NCBI RefSeq assembly: GCF_023061135.1
Contig: NZ_JAKGAN010000003.1
Location: 1-64,000 of the forward strand
Direction: 5' to 3'
Length of the DNA stretch: 64,000 nt
Origin: Chromohalobacter sarecensis
GTDB taxonomy: Bacteria; Pseudomonadota; Gammaproteobacteria; Pseudomonadales; Halomonadaceae
The translations under genes and the position numbers were made by a program. The notes under the pieces are model-generated. The model had not been told where the DNA came from and ran no database searches. It saw only the letters and a list, made by a program, of their open reading frames with translations. This document shows positions 1-7,551 of this stretch, piece after piece; positions within the stretch are counted from its first letter, which is position 1; each line of letters opens with the position of its first letter.

Positions 1-68
1 GGAAACCGCCCAGTTCAGCTTCCCCTCCTAAGCCACACGCACCGCTGAACGCACGCCCGCGCCGCTCA

Positions 69-97
69 CTGAATTGACCCCCGATTGTTGGACGGTT
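69..97. repeat. possible IS3-family terminal inverted repeat
   Basis: The bases from 69 begin TGAATTGACCCCC and continue to a GGACGG at 92-97. This resembles the TG-starting ends of IS3-family elements. No matching opposite end or transposase is visible before the intron-like sequence that follows, so this would be a single orphan terminus. The call rests on remembered family resemblance and is weak. Confidence 0.25.
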
Positions 98-111
98 GGT
101 TCCCTTAACCG

Positions 112-620
112 GTGGCCAACTCCTGACCCGACGAACAGGAACCGCATATGAGGCAGCCACATCTGGGCGAGAGGGCCATGAAACTCGAAGCCCAATAGCT
201 ATCCGGAAGATGTGGAAGTAGATGCGGCGGGTAGATGGGAGGAAGGTCGCGCGTCTTACCCTGGGAGGTCTGTTCGCCTGCCATTGGCTACCGATACCGT
301 GAGGTGTCGGGAGGGGTGAACAGGAGTCAGCAGAGGCCATAGTAGGCTCTCTAACCAAGAGTTGAAGGGCTGAACCTGTCACGAGTGGATAGTTGACCGC
401 TCTCTGATGTGTATGAGCAGAAGCCTCCTTGGAGGGCTCTCGATAACTGTATGGCGGGCCGGAAGCCCAAAGACTGTCGAAGCGCTCAGAGCACACAGGC
501 GGGCGAATTCAGCAGAACGAAGCTCAGCCCAATAATGGGAGGCAGGAACCGCCGTGGTACGGATCCGTATGCCCGGTGGTGTGGGAGGACGGGGCTGGTG
601 ACGGCCCCTTTTACCCGATT
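112..620 (+). mobile_element. group II intron remnant, ORF-less
   Basis: The sequence looks like the structural RNA of a bacterial group II intron. Purine-rich conserved blocks typical of domain I run from about 150 to 400, for example the block at 161-200 and the one at 296-345. The 3' end at about 560-620 resembles domains V and VI: GTATGCCCGGTGGTGTGGG at 567-585, then a GGGGC...GCCCC hairpin near 593-608, ending in TTTTACCCGATT. A complete element would carry a reverse transcriptase of about 400-600 residues between the 5' RNA part and domain V. Here only about 60 bases separate them, so the maturase ORF is deleted. The 79-codon reading frame at 409-648 runs through intron RNA and is not considered a gene. 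The 5' boundary is a guess and the 3' boundary is firmer. Recognition is from memory of intron consensus, not from an RNA fold. Such a core could splice only with a maturase supplied in trans. Confidence 0.55.
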
Positions 621-875
621 GTACACCTTTCGTGTAGCGCTATGTTAATCGACGTTAAATTACGCTAGGTTAAGTATTGTTTGATTCTGCCGATACAACC
701 TAATGAACCGGGCGGTGGAGTGTTCAGTGCTTCGCCTGGCGGTAGCGTGGGTGCAGCGGTAGCGGGGTAGGGTGTTGGTTCCAAGGTGACGGTGCCGGTA
801 AAGACAGCAGGCACGCGAATTCTGCATAGGTTGCCTAATTATTCTGAGTAACGTTTAAAATCAATTGCTTGAATT
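621..875. other. non-coding stretch between intron and cassette array
   Basis: No credible reading frame or ribosome-binding site is seen here. Short GTTAA-type motifs at about 645-675 look like integron core sites, but no paired left box accompanies them. The stretch may be the flank into which the intron inserted, or the remains of an earlier cassette. Confidence 0.4.
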
Positions 876-961
876 CGGAATAACGGGCTATATAAGCTTT
901 ATTGAACACGCGTGCTCGTTCAAGTGGGGAAATGAGCGTGCCATCTAAAATGCTGTTAGCC
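876..961 (+). other. candidate attC site at the left end of the Gabija cassette
   Basis: The left box (AATAAC at 879-884) and the right core site GTTAGCC at 955-961 enclose two nested stems: AGCTTTA at 895-901 with TAAAATGCT at 946-954, and CACGC at 907-911 with GCGTG at 936-940. This is the imperfect-hairpin layout of an attC. The expected cut point is between G955 and T956. The right box GTTAGCC matches, in complement, the left box of the attC at 5272 (7 of 8 bases), as expected if 956-5336 is one cassette. It is the least regular of the five sites. Confidence 0.45.
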
Positions 962-1169
962 TTAATGGTCGAGGATAGTCTTGGATGCGTCAAAATTCGA
1001 TTAAATCCGGGCTCTCAAGATCAGCAATAATACTAAGGATACCTAGTTGTGGCTGAATATAAAAAATATAGAATAACTCCATGATAGATGCAATTCATGA
1101 TGTGGTCGGTTTATTAAACGGATCGGAGTGGGAGTTTAATGATTCCCTATTTATTCGGAGGGATTAAAA

Positions 1170-3191
1170 ATGCACATAAGTAAGGTACGCATACAGAATT
1201 TTAGGCTACTTAAAGACACAACGCTAGATTTAGTGGGTGATTCAAATAGCCAGCTCTCACTTTTGATTGGAAAGAATAACTCGGGCAAGACATCTTTTAT
1301 TGTACTGTTTGAGAACTTTTTGAAATCCAAGCGCTTTTTCTACGATGACTTTCCTATGAGTCTGCGTAAGAAAATCCTTGAAATTTGTGACGAGACAGAT
1401 GTCTATTCATTGGCAATAAGACTTTCCCTTAAGATAGAGTATGGTGAGGAAGATAATCTTCAGAACATCTCTGATTTTATTGTGGACCTAGATCCAATGT
1501 GCAACACTGTACGAATTGCCTTTGAAGCAACGGTCGACAAATCAAAATTATTGAAGGATCTTGAGGTTGTTACCAAAAGAAAAGATGAATTCATCAAAAA
1601 GAACCTCTCTGATTATATTCAAATTGGGTACTACATCTTTGATAGCTACAGTGATTTTGAGGCTGAGCATCGTTCAAACTTAATCAAGAAGGAAGCGTCC
1701 GATGTAAACAATCTAATCAACCTGAAGGTAATTCAAGCGAACAGAAGTGTTACAAGTTCAGATGCAAGTCCTCAAGACCGAAGAATTCTCTCACACTTAA
1801 CAACGCGGTTCTATAACAGTAAAGTTAAGATGTCGCATGATGATCTTTACGACATCAATTCATCTATTATAGACGCTGATATTCAACTAAGTGCCAACTA
1901 TAAAACCTTCTTTGAGCCATTTCTTGAAAACGCAAAGTCCTTTCTTGCGCTTACAGCCTTAAATGTTGTATCTGATCTTCAGTCCAAGGAGGTCATGGCA
2001 AGCCATTCCAAAATTACCTATGGAAAAGATGACACCGAACTTCCTGAACACCTAAACGGTTTGGGATACATGAACATACTCTACCTTCTTCTCAATATAG
2101 AGATTGAAAAGGCTGACTTTGAAGAGACGGGGCGAGATATAAATATTCTGTTTATTGAAGAACCTGAAGCTCACACCCACCCACAACTACAGTATATTTT
2201 CATTGAACAAATTTCCAAGATCTTAAACGGGATTAAGGGACTTCAAACTTTTATATCAACGCATTCAGCTCATATCGTCAAAAAATGTAATTTCAAGAAT
2301 ATTCGTTACTTTCAGATCCCAAAGGGCGAAGAGAATGTAGACATACGAAATTTCTATATAGAGTTACAAGGAAGGTATGCTGATGAAGAGAATGCTGAAA
2401 TTGATAGGGTGGAAAAGAAACATTTTAAATTTCTAAACCAATACTTATCCATCGAGTCCTCAGAACTCTTCTTTGCTGAAAAGATAATCTTTATAGAAGG
2501 CGCATCTGAAAAGATGCTTCTTCCATACTTCATTAATCAGTTTGATGAAGATGATATGGGTGATGAGGATGATACTGCACTCACGTCTCAAAATATATCA
2601 ATCCTTGAAGTCGGAGCAAACGCCAAAGCATTTAAGCATTTCCTTGACTTTCTTGAGATAAAGACTCTCATCATTACAGATCTAGATACAACAGTGCAGC
2701 AGATAAAGAAGGGAGAAAATGGTAAGAAGAATAGCGTTAGCTATCCGGCATGTCCTGCAAAGACCGGTACACATACTAGCAATTCAACCCTGCGGCATTA
2801 CTATAACTCACCGGAGTTTGAGGATGAGAGCTTCCCTGCATGGATGGAAAAACTAAAAAACCATGATCATGATGACCCATCGCCATTAATCAAGATTGCC
2901 TATCAGAATATTGAAGAAAATGGGTACCAGGGTAGAAGCTTCGAGGAGGCATTCGTGAGTGCGAACATGGATAAAATAGGCAGTAACCTTGAGGATGTCG
3001 ACGGACTTAAAAACAAGGACAATTTTGATGAGTGCAAGTCTGACCCTGATCAGTTTGTGGGTGATATGCTTGACAGTAAGGGGAAGTCCAGCTTTGCGTC
3101 ATCTTTACTCTACCTCGCTCTCTCAAAAGAAGACCTGAAGTGGAATATCCCTTCGTATATTAAGGAGGGACTAAAGTGGATAGCCAAGTAA
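1170..3191 (+). CDS. gajA: Gabija-like GajA: OLD-family ATPase/TOPRIM nuclease
   Basis: The protein is an overcoming-lysogenization-defect (OLD) class nuclease of 673 residues. The N-terminal SMC/ABC-type ATPase has Walker A GKNNSGKT at residues 34-41, a signature-like LNGLGYMNIL at 295-304, Walker B ILFIEEPE at 326-333 and an H-loop STHS at 363-366. The C-terminal TOPRIM domain shows the metal-binding glutamate in FIEGASEK (E443), a glycine-containing strand near 481 and the paired aspartates of ITDLDT (D504, D506). In Gabija, GajA is a DNA-nicking nuclease held in check by nucleotides and released on phage infection. The start has a strong GGAGGGA Shine-Dalgarno at 1157-1163. The stop overlaps the helicase gene by 16 bases, so the two are translationally coupled. 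At 673 residues it is longer than the reference GajA (about 580). Base composition is AT-rich, unlike the chromosome to the right, which suggests horizontal transfer. Another class-2 OLD-helicase pair is the main alternative. Confidence 0.8.
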   Translation: MHISKVRIQNFRLLKDTTLDLVGDSNSQLSLLIGKNNSGKTSFIVLFENFLKSKRFFYDDFPMSLRKKILEICDETDVYSLAIRLSLKIEYGEEDNLQNISDFIVDLDPMCNTVRIAFEATVDKSKLLKDLEVVTKRKDEFIKKNLSDYIQIGYYIFDSYSDFEAEHRSNLIKKEASDVNNLINLKVIQANRSVTSSDASPQDRRILSHLTTRFYNSKVKMSHDDLYDINSSIIDADIQLSANYKTFFEPFLENAKSFLALTALNVVSDLQSKEVMASHSKITYGKDDTELPEHLNGLGYMNILYLLLNIEIEKADFEETGRDINILFIEEPEAHTHPQLQYIFIEQISKILNGIKGLQTFISTHSAHIVKKCNFKNIRYFQIPKGEENVDIRNFYIELQGRYADEENAEIDRVEKKHFKFLNQYLSIESSELFFAEKIIFIEGASEKMLLPYFINQFDEDDMGDEDDTALTSQNISILEVGANAKAFKHFLDFLEIKTLIITDLDTTVQQIKKGENGKKNSVSYPACPAKTGTHTSNSTLRHYYNSPEFEDESFPAWMEKLKNHDHDDPSPLIKIAYQNIEENGYQGRSFEEAFVSANMDKIGSNLEDVDGLKNKDNFDECKSDPDQFVGDMLDSKGKSSFASSLLYLALSKEDLKWNIPSYIKEGLKWIAK

Positions 3192-5200
3192 CCCCACTGC
3201 AAAGAATTCAAGAATGCAAAGAAAACAAAAATAGTTTTGTTTTGCAAGGAGGGGCCGGATGTGGGAAGACAGAAACACTAAAACAAACTCTACAACTACT
3301 ATCCAAAGATTATCCTAAGAAGAGAATTGCGTGCATTACCCATACCAACCTTGCGGTAAACGAAATCATAGACCGTGTAGGAGAAGACTACAACATATCC
3401 ACCATACATTCATTTCTTAGCTCATTAATCAAGAACTACACCAGAGCCATCCATAAAGTTGTACATGAGATATTCACAGTGGATGAGCTAGAAAATGAGA
3501 CCAAGGAAAGTTCAGAGTTAGTCGGTAATGAACTCAAGAAAGCAAATCATGACGACTACAAGAAGACCTATAAGAAGTATGCAAAGTTAAAATACATTGC
3601 CATAGGTGAAGCCTCACCAAAAGAGCTTGGCAAAAGAGAGTATGATAAAGCACCGGATGAGATCAATCAGACACTCAATGAAAATATAGCTGAATTGAAT
3701 ACTGAAGTTCGACAGATCATTGAGAGTAAGAATCATAGGCGTATAAGGTACAATGAATCACGTTTTGACAGATTCAATGACCTTTCATTTGGGCATGATA
3801 GCCTCCTCAAGATCACAAGTTTGCTCTTTCAACGTTATCCAAAGCTTGGAAAGATCTTGGCTGATAAGTACGACTTCATCTTGGTCGATGAATACCAAGA
3901 TACACACGAGGACGTAGTTGAAGTGTTCTTAAAGCATCTCACTCAAGACAGGCAAACCACAATAGGATTATTTGGGGATGCAATGCAAAGCATATACTCA
4001 GATGGTATTGGGGATGTGCGTGCCTATATTGAATCAGGTGATCTTGTCGAGATACCAAAGGAAGATAACTTTCGATGTTCTGAACAGGTAATTAACTTTG
4101 TTAATGCTCTTAGAGGGGATGCTCTTAGGCAAGAACCAGTATTCAAGATTAGAAACGATGGCACCAAGGAGACCTTAGAAGATAGGCAAGGTCAGGTTAG
4201 GCTGCTTTATGCAATTTGGGGGGATAGTAAACCTCATACTCATAGTAGTCCTGAAGACAAGCAAGTATACCTTGATTTCGTCGACAAGTTAATTGACTTG
4301 GTTGACGATGAAGGGGGCCCTTATAAGAAGTTGATGCTTACAAACAAGTCAATTGCAGGGAAGGTTGGGTTTTTCGCGCTCTATAAGATATTTTCTGATA
4401 GATATACGGAAGTCAAAGACGAGCTCGAAAGGGTGTTTTCAAGCATTCAGGTACTTGACCTAGTAGAATTATGTAATGCCTATAGTGGATCAAAAAAGAG
4501 ATATAATTTCATACTAACCGAACTGAAGAAGTCGGGGTTTGTGCTTAACAAGCTTGAAGATAAAGAGAAAATTGTTGCTGCATTTGAGAAGATTACTTCC
4601 GGTGATTTAAGTATTGCTCAAACGCTTGAGATTGCCTTTGAGAAAAGGATGATCAGGAAATCAGACAGTTACCTAGCGTATATAGAGCGTAGGGACACAT
4701 TTTTGGCTGATCTAGAAAAAGATAATGAATACCAGAAATTCAAAAAGAGATTTGATTCAGGAGTTAACACCATAACTAGGATGGAAAGAGAAGGCATTGA
4801 ACTGACTGAGGAAGTGTTTAATGAGTTAAAGTACAACCTTAAAAAAGAGAAGTTCTACGAGGAGCTATTCTCTGAGTCGATATCCTTTAATGAGGTAATC
4901 AACTATTATAGGTACCTTAATGAAGAGTGTGGCTATATCACAATGCACAAGACTAAAGGATCCGGTATTGAAAACGTTTTAGTTGTTCTCGATGAGTATT
5001 TCTGGTCTCGCTACAAGTTTAAGTTTAATCCTAGCAGTACTGAAGCTAGTAGCGTCTTCACGCCCCCAAACATGAAGCTATTTTATGTGGCATGTTCACG
5101 AACGATTAAGAATCTAACTGTTGTTAAAGTGGTAACCAGTGATGAGGAAGAACACCTACTAACAACATTTCCGGACTTTGAAAAGGTGGTTGTGGATTAG
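3176..5200 (+). CDS. gajB: Gabija-like GajB: UvrD/Rep-type helicase
   Basis: The product is a superfamily 1A helicase of 674 residues. Walker A GGAGCGKT lies at residues 25-32, a Q-motif-like region precedes it, Walker B LVDEYQDT is at 236-243, motif III GLFGDAMQSIY at 264-274 and a motif IV arginine in NFRC near 298-301. Motif V (MHKTKGSGIENV) and motif VI (FYVACSRT) lie in the last 80 residues. Translation starts at a GTG just inside the end of the nuclease gene, preceded by AAGGAGGG at 3162-3169. In Gabija the helicase partner is thought to sense DNA ends or unwound DNA and work with the nuclease complex to block phage. This copy is larger than the reference GajB (about 490 residues). A central region of about 330-560 lacks motifs I recognise and may be an expanded 2A/2B subdomain. 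It shares the AT-rich composition of its partner. Confidence 0.8.
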   Translation: MDSQVTPLQRIQECKENKNSFVLQGGAGCGKTETLKQTLQLLSKDYPKKRIACITHTNLAVNEIIDRVGEDYNISTIHSFLSSLIKNYTRAIHKVVHEIFTVDELENETKESSELVGNELKKANHDDYKKTYKKYAKLKYIAIGEASPKELGKREYDKAPDEINQTLNENIAELNTEVRQIIESKNHRRIRYNESRFDRFNDLSFGHDSLLKITSLLFQRYPKLGKILADKYDFILVDEYQDTHEDVVEVFLKHLTQDRQTTIGLFGDAMQSIYSDGIGDVRAYIESGDLVEIPKEDNFRCSEQVINFVNALRGDALRQEPVFKIRNDGTKETLEDRQGQVRLLYAIWGDSKPHTHSSPEDKQVYLDFVDKLIDLVDDEGGPYKKLMLTNKSIAGKVGFFALYKIFSDRYTEVKDELERVFSSIQVLDLVELCNAYSGSKKRYNFILTELKKSGFVLNKLEDKEKIVAAFEKITSGDLSIAQTLEIAFEKRMIRKSDSYLAYIERRDTFLADLEKDNEYQKFKKRFDSGVNTITRMEREGIELTEEVFNELKYNLKKEKFYEELFSESISFNEVINYYRYLNEECGYITMHKTKGSGIENVLVVLDEYFWSRYKFKFNPSSTEASSVFTPPNMKLFYVACSRTIKNLTVVKVVTSDEEEHLLTTFPDFEKVVVD

Positions 5201-5271
5201 GGAAATGGTCATCCATTACAAGAAGTGAAGAAAGAAGAGGTATATCTTAACTATTGAAAAGAGAGATAAAT

Positions 5272-5342
5272 CGGCTAACAAATAGCTGCACGGAAAAAAT
5301 ACTCGCTGCGCTCCTATTTTTCCGGTGAGCAAGCCGTTAAGC
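5272..5342 (+). other. attC recombination site closing the Gabija cassette
   Basis: The left box CGGCTAAC (5272-5279) and right core GTTAAGC (5336-5342) enclose a strong stem, CGGAAAAAATA (5291-5301) against TATTTTTCCG (5315-5324), capped by a CTCGCTGCGCTCC loop typical of chromosomal-integron attC sites. The complement of the left box, GTTAGCCG, matches 7 of 8 bases at 955-962, where the cassette should start. The cut is expected after G5336. Confidence 0.75.
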
Positions 5343-5409
5343 GGTATCTCTGTCTGGGGCCGCTCGTCAGTTCACATGCTAAAAATCGAAAATTTGAAGA
5401 GGTAAGATC

Positions 5410-5619
5410 ATGGGGTTAGGTGGAATAAGTATCTGGCAGCTGATAATCATATCTTTAATCTTGTTTCCTCTCATTCATGTGCTTGCTTCGGGGCGGTCGC
5501 ATGGTGGTGCAAAGTTTGGCTGGTTTGCAGCAGTGTTCCTCTTTTCGTGGCTTGCGTATATTGTTTTCCTCATAGTTACTCAGTCGGCCAAAGACGCGGC
5601 ATCTGTTTCGAATGAGTAG
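5410..5619 (+). CDS. small two-helix membrane protein of gene cassette
   Basis: This 69-residue protein has two hydrophobic segments, at about residues 8-26 and 37-57. They are separated by a short polar loop (ASGRSHGGAK), and a charged tail follows. The spacing resembles small inner-membrane proteins with a PLDc_N-like or superinfection-immunity-like fold, but I do not recognise the family with certainty. The start is chosen by GAGG at 5399-5402 ahead of ATG 5410. It is the only ORF of a 367-bp cassette (5337-5703) and its stop lies 11 bases before the attC left box, as is usual for cassette genes. Overlapping reading frames on the other strand have no ribosome site. Function unknown. Confidence 0.6.
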   Translation: MGLGGISIWQLIIISLILFPLIHVLASGRSHGGAKFGWFAAVFLFSWLAYIVFLIVTQSAKDAASVSNE

Positions 5620-5629
5620 CGCCCGGAAG

Positions 5630-5710
5630 CCGTTTAACAAGGCGCGTCAATTCGCACACTTCGTGCGCCGGACGCTCGCAAGCTCGCGCCGTTGCGCTTT
5701 GCGTTAGGAG
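5630..5710 (+). other. attC recombination site, cassette 1
   Basis: The left box CCGTTTAAC (5630-5638) fits the RYYYAAC consensus and the right core is GTTAGGAG (5703-5710). Between them lie GGCGCG (5641-5646) and CGCGCC (5685-5690), plus an inner TTCGCAC/GTGCG arm. The complement of the left box, GTTAAACGG, matches the cassette start GTTAAGCGG at 5336-5344 with one mismatch. The GGAG of the right core also serves as ribosome-binding site for the next cassette gene. Confidence 0.8.
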
Positions 5711-5715
5711 ATAAG

Positions 5716-6312
5716 ATGAACACCATAGAAAAGGGGGATGCACTGGAAGATCAAGCTTTTGATCTCCTTCAGGTGGAGCTTAGTCAAGGTCGACTTGGTA
5801 TGGATTCGGCATCAGGGAAGATCTTTAAGAAGAAAGGCTACTATTCAAGAGATCGCGAAAAAGACATCATTGTCGATATTTCTATTGAGGTCTGGCCTAT
5901 CGGGGCACAGAACTATTCGCTTCTCTGGGTCTGTGAGTGTAAGAATTATGGTCATGCCGTCCCTGTTGACGATGTAGAAGAATTTAAGGCCAAGCTGGAC
6001 CAAATTGCTGGGAAGAACGTTAAGGGGGTAATGGCTAGTAGGAATTCCTTCCAAGGCGGAGCGATTTCTTTCGCAAGGAATCAAGGAATTGGTCTGGTGC
6101 GGGTTATGCCCGGCGACCAGGTGACATGGATGATGCAACTGACGACGACCGACACATCATCTGCAAATCGACTTAATCCTCGAGAATTCAATTCGGCCTT
6201 ATCCATTGAACGGCATAAGGCGATAGGACGGAGCTTTTATGCAGCCTATGATGGTTATATTTTTGGGAACTGGCAAAGCTTGCTGCGGCACAGCATCGGT
6301 GAAATCTCCTAA
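5716..6312 (+). CDS. Mrr-like PD-(D/E)XK restriction endonuclease-like protein
   Basis: The 198-residue product looks like a compact nuclease of the Mrr/restriction-endonuclease-like fold. An N-terminal helix (GDALEDQAFDLL) is followed by a strand carrying acidic residues (EKDIIVDISIEV, D50/D54), the ECK triplet at residues 74-76 (the (D/E)XK half-motif), and the helix-strand pattern VEEFKAKLDQI...KGVMASRNSF. The last third has no recognised domain. The ATG at 5716 is preferred over an upstream TTG because GGAG at 5707-5710 is well spaced before it. The gene fills a 669-bp cassette, and its TAA stop (6310-6312) lies inside the attC left box. Stand-alone Mrr-type proteins act as modification-dependent nucleases or defence effectors. 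That role is inferred here from fold and from neighbouring Gabija. Confidence 0.65.
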   Translation: MNTIEKGDALEDQAFDLLQVELSQGRLGMDSASGKIFKKKGYYSRDREKDIIVDISIEVWPIGAQNYSLLWVCECKNYGHAVPVDDVEEFKAKLDQIAGKNVKGVMASRNSFQGGAISFARNQGIGLVRVMPGDQVTWMMQLTTTDTSSANRLNPREFNSALSIERHKAIGRSFYAAYDGYIFGNWQSLLRHSIGEIS

Positions 6313-6379
6313 CAATACGCTGCTGTCGGATAAATTTTCCGCTGCGCTCCAAATGTACCGCAGAGCGTGGCGTTATAGC
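6306..6379 (+). other. attC recombination site, cassette 2
   Basis: The left box CTCCTAAC (6306-6313) is the exact reverse complement of the cassette start GTTAGGAG at 5703-5710 (8 of 8). The arms ACGCTGCTG and CAGAGCGT, plus CGGATAAATTT against AAATGTACCG, form the stem around a TCCGCTGCGCTCC loop nearly identical to the one in the attC at 5272. The right core is GTTATAGC at 6372-6379. Confidence 0.85.
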
Positions 6380-6395
6380 GCCCTAGGTTGAAGGT

Positions 6396-6797
6396 ATGAG
6401 GGTTGATCAAGATTATTTGAATAAGTTAACAAGGCCATTTGCCACTGAGTACAGCCTCACCGTTTCTCAATATTTCCAGAGGCTAGATGCCAACAATACT
6501 CCTTACGAGGAGTCGGAAGGAAAACTGAGCGAGAAGTTCCTACTCCATATAGAGCACCTTATTGATGATGGCTGCATTGTCGGCCCCAATCGAGAACAAT
6601 CCGGCGCCTCCCAACTGGGGCTTAAAATTGGGGTCAATCGTCACGCCATTATAGTCAATGATGGTTGGGTTAAATACATAAAGCCATCGAAGGATGGAAT
6701 AGTGAAACCAATGGTTATATGGCTTAGAGATCACACCTTAGGTGCGATATTGTCGGGTTTGGTGATTGCCATAATACTGGCAGCTCTGAACCTATAG
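6396..6797 (+). CDS. cassette-encoded protein with C-terminal membrane anchor
   Basis: The 133-residue protein has a soluble N-terminal part of about 100 residues and one C-terminal transmembrane helix (residues about 113-131, LGAILSGLVIAIILAALN), so it is probably tail-anchored in the inner membrane. The middle (FLLHIEHLIDDGCIVG, then LGLKIGVNRHAIIVNDGW) has the helix-helix-beta-wing rhythm of a small winged-helix or DUF2513-like domain; this is only an impression. The ribosome-binding site is weak (AAGG directly before ATG). It lies in the 806-bp cassette 6373-7178. Function unknown. Confidence 0.55.
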   Translation: MRVDQDYLNKLTRPFATEYSLTVSQYFQRLDANNTPYEESEGKLSEKFLLHIEHLIDDGCIVGPNREQSGASQLGLKIGVNRHAIIVNDGWVKYIKPSKDGIVKPMVIWLRDHTLGAILSGLVIAIILAALNL

Positions 6798-6814
6798 AAA
6801 TGAAGGAAATTTTA

Positions 6815-7041
6815 ATGAAGGGGATTTTGGTTGAGTTGAACCCGGATCAAATCGAAAAAGCCAAAGAGATTAATGGAAGCGGAAAGAAAATTACGTATCA
6901 GTGGTCTGTGGTCGGTACGGACAGATTTTTGGCACAGAAAAGCAGTGCCGAAAATATTACTCCGCATGGAATGTGATATTCCCTAAGCTTTTCGATGGCG
7001 GTGAAGAGAGAAAAGGCTATGAGCCATCAAACTATGAATAA
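6815..7041 (+). pseudogene. frameshifted second ORF of cassette 3
   Basis: From ATG 6815 (or 6800 in the same frame) the reading frame gives MKGILVELNPDQIEKAK and then stops at 6974-6976. If the frame changes near 6900-6905, translation continues as VVCGRYGQIFGTEKQCRKYY... to a TAA at 7039-7041. That continuation has the composition of real protein (paired cysteines, aromatic pattern) while the unshifted tail does not. The join suggests one ancestral protein of about 75 residues broken by a single-base indel, or less likely a programmed frameshift. It follows the 133-residue gene by a few bases in the same cassette. The family is not recognised. Confidence 0.5.
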
Positions 7042-7099
7042 ATATTCGGTCTGGTAAATATACTGATATCAGAGAATGATATTAGAAAATAGTAAAATT

Positions 7100-7185
7100 G
7101 CTATAACAAGGCCAGCCACAGCGACAGCTTTTCCGTTGCGGCTTTGCCTTCACTACAAAGCTGCGCGTGTTGGCGGCGTTGAGGC
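7100..7185 (+). other. attC recombination site, cassette 3 (last of array)
   Basis: The left box GCTATAAC (7100-7107) is the exact reverse complement of the cassette start GTTATAGC at 6372-6379 (8 of 8). The right core is GTTGAGGC (7178-7185), and the interval holds the arm GGCCAGCCACAGC against GCTGCGCGTGTTGGC. I find no later left box complementary to GTTGAGGC, so the array appears to end here. Confidence 0.75.
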
Positions 7186-7251
7186 TGTAGAAACCCCCCG
7201 CTGACATCTTGGTCTTGGTAGGATCGGGAAAAGAGATGATGAGTGGTCGGC

Positions 7252-7435
7252 ATGCCCCGCTTCAAGCCCTATAACCACGATTAGAGCGCCATGATGGTGA
7301 TCAACTATAAAAACCCGCTTTAGCCGGGTACCTTTAGTATGCGGTGTACTACCTTATCGAGCACAATCTAGACTTGTCGATTTTCCACCCCAAGTACCGC
7401 CTTTAATCATCTTCAAGGGGCTTGAGTTGGTGAGC
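7252..7435 (+). pseudogene. decayed IS1182-like transposase fragment
   Basis: Translation from ATG 7252 gives MPRFKPYNHD, a TAG stop, SAMMVINYKNPL, another TAG and PGTF. After a frame change it reads YYLIEHNLDLSIFHPKYR, followed by an internal deletion and IIFKGL. These pieces match, in order, the N-terminal part of IS1182-family transposases as I remember them. The gene has two nonsense codons, at least one frameshift and a large deletion. Neither terminal repeat is apparent. It marks old insertion-sequence activity at the right edge of the cassette array. Confidence 0.6.
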
Positions 7436-7551
7436 GACGATATCACGAAAATCGATCAGGTTGATGATTGGTAAAATTAAGGCGAGATGCAGTAGAGGCA
7501 ACTCGAAACTAGGATTTATACGGCCTCGTTCATAATCTAGAGGAATTTTTT

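Noticed and set aside
409-648. 79-codon open frame on the + strand
   Set aside because: It runs through the intron-like RNA, including the domain V/VI-like hairpin, and has no ribosome-binding site.
645-675. Several GTTAA motifs looking like integron core sites
   Set aside because: No complementary left boxes or stems accompany them.
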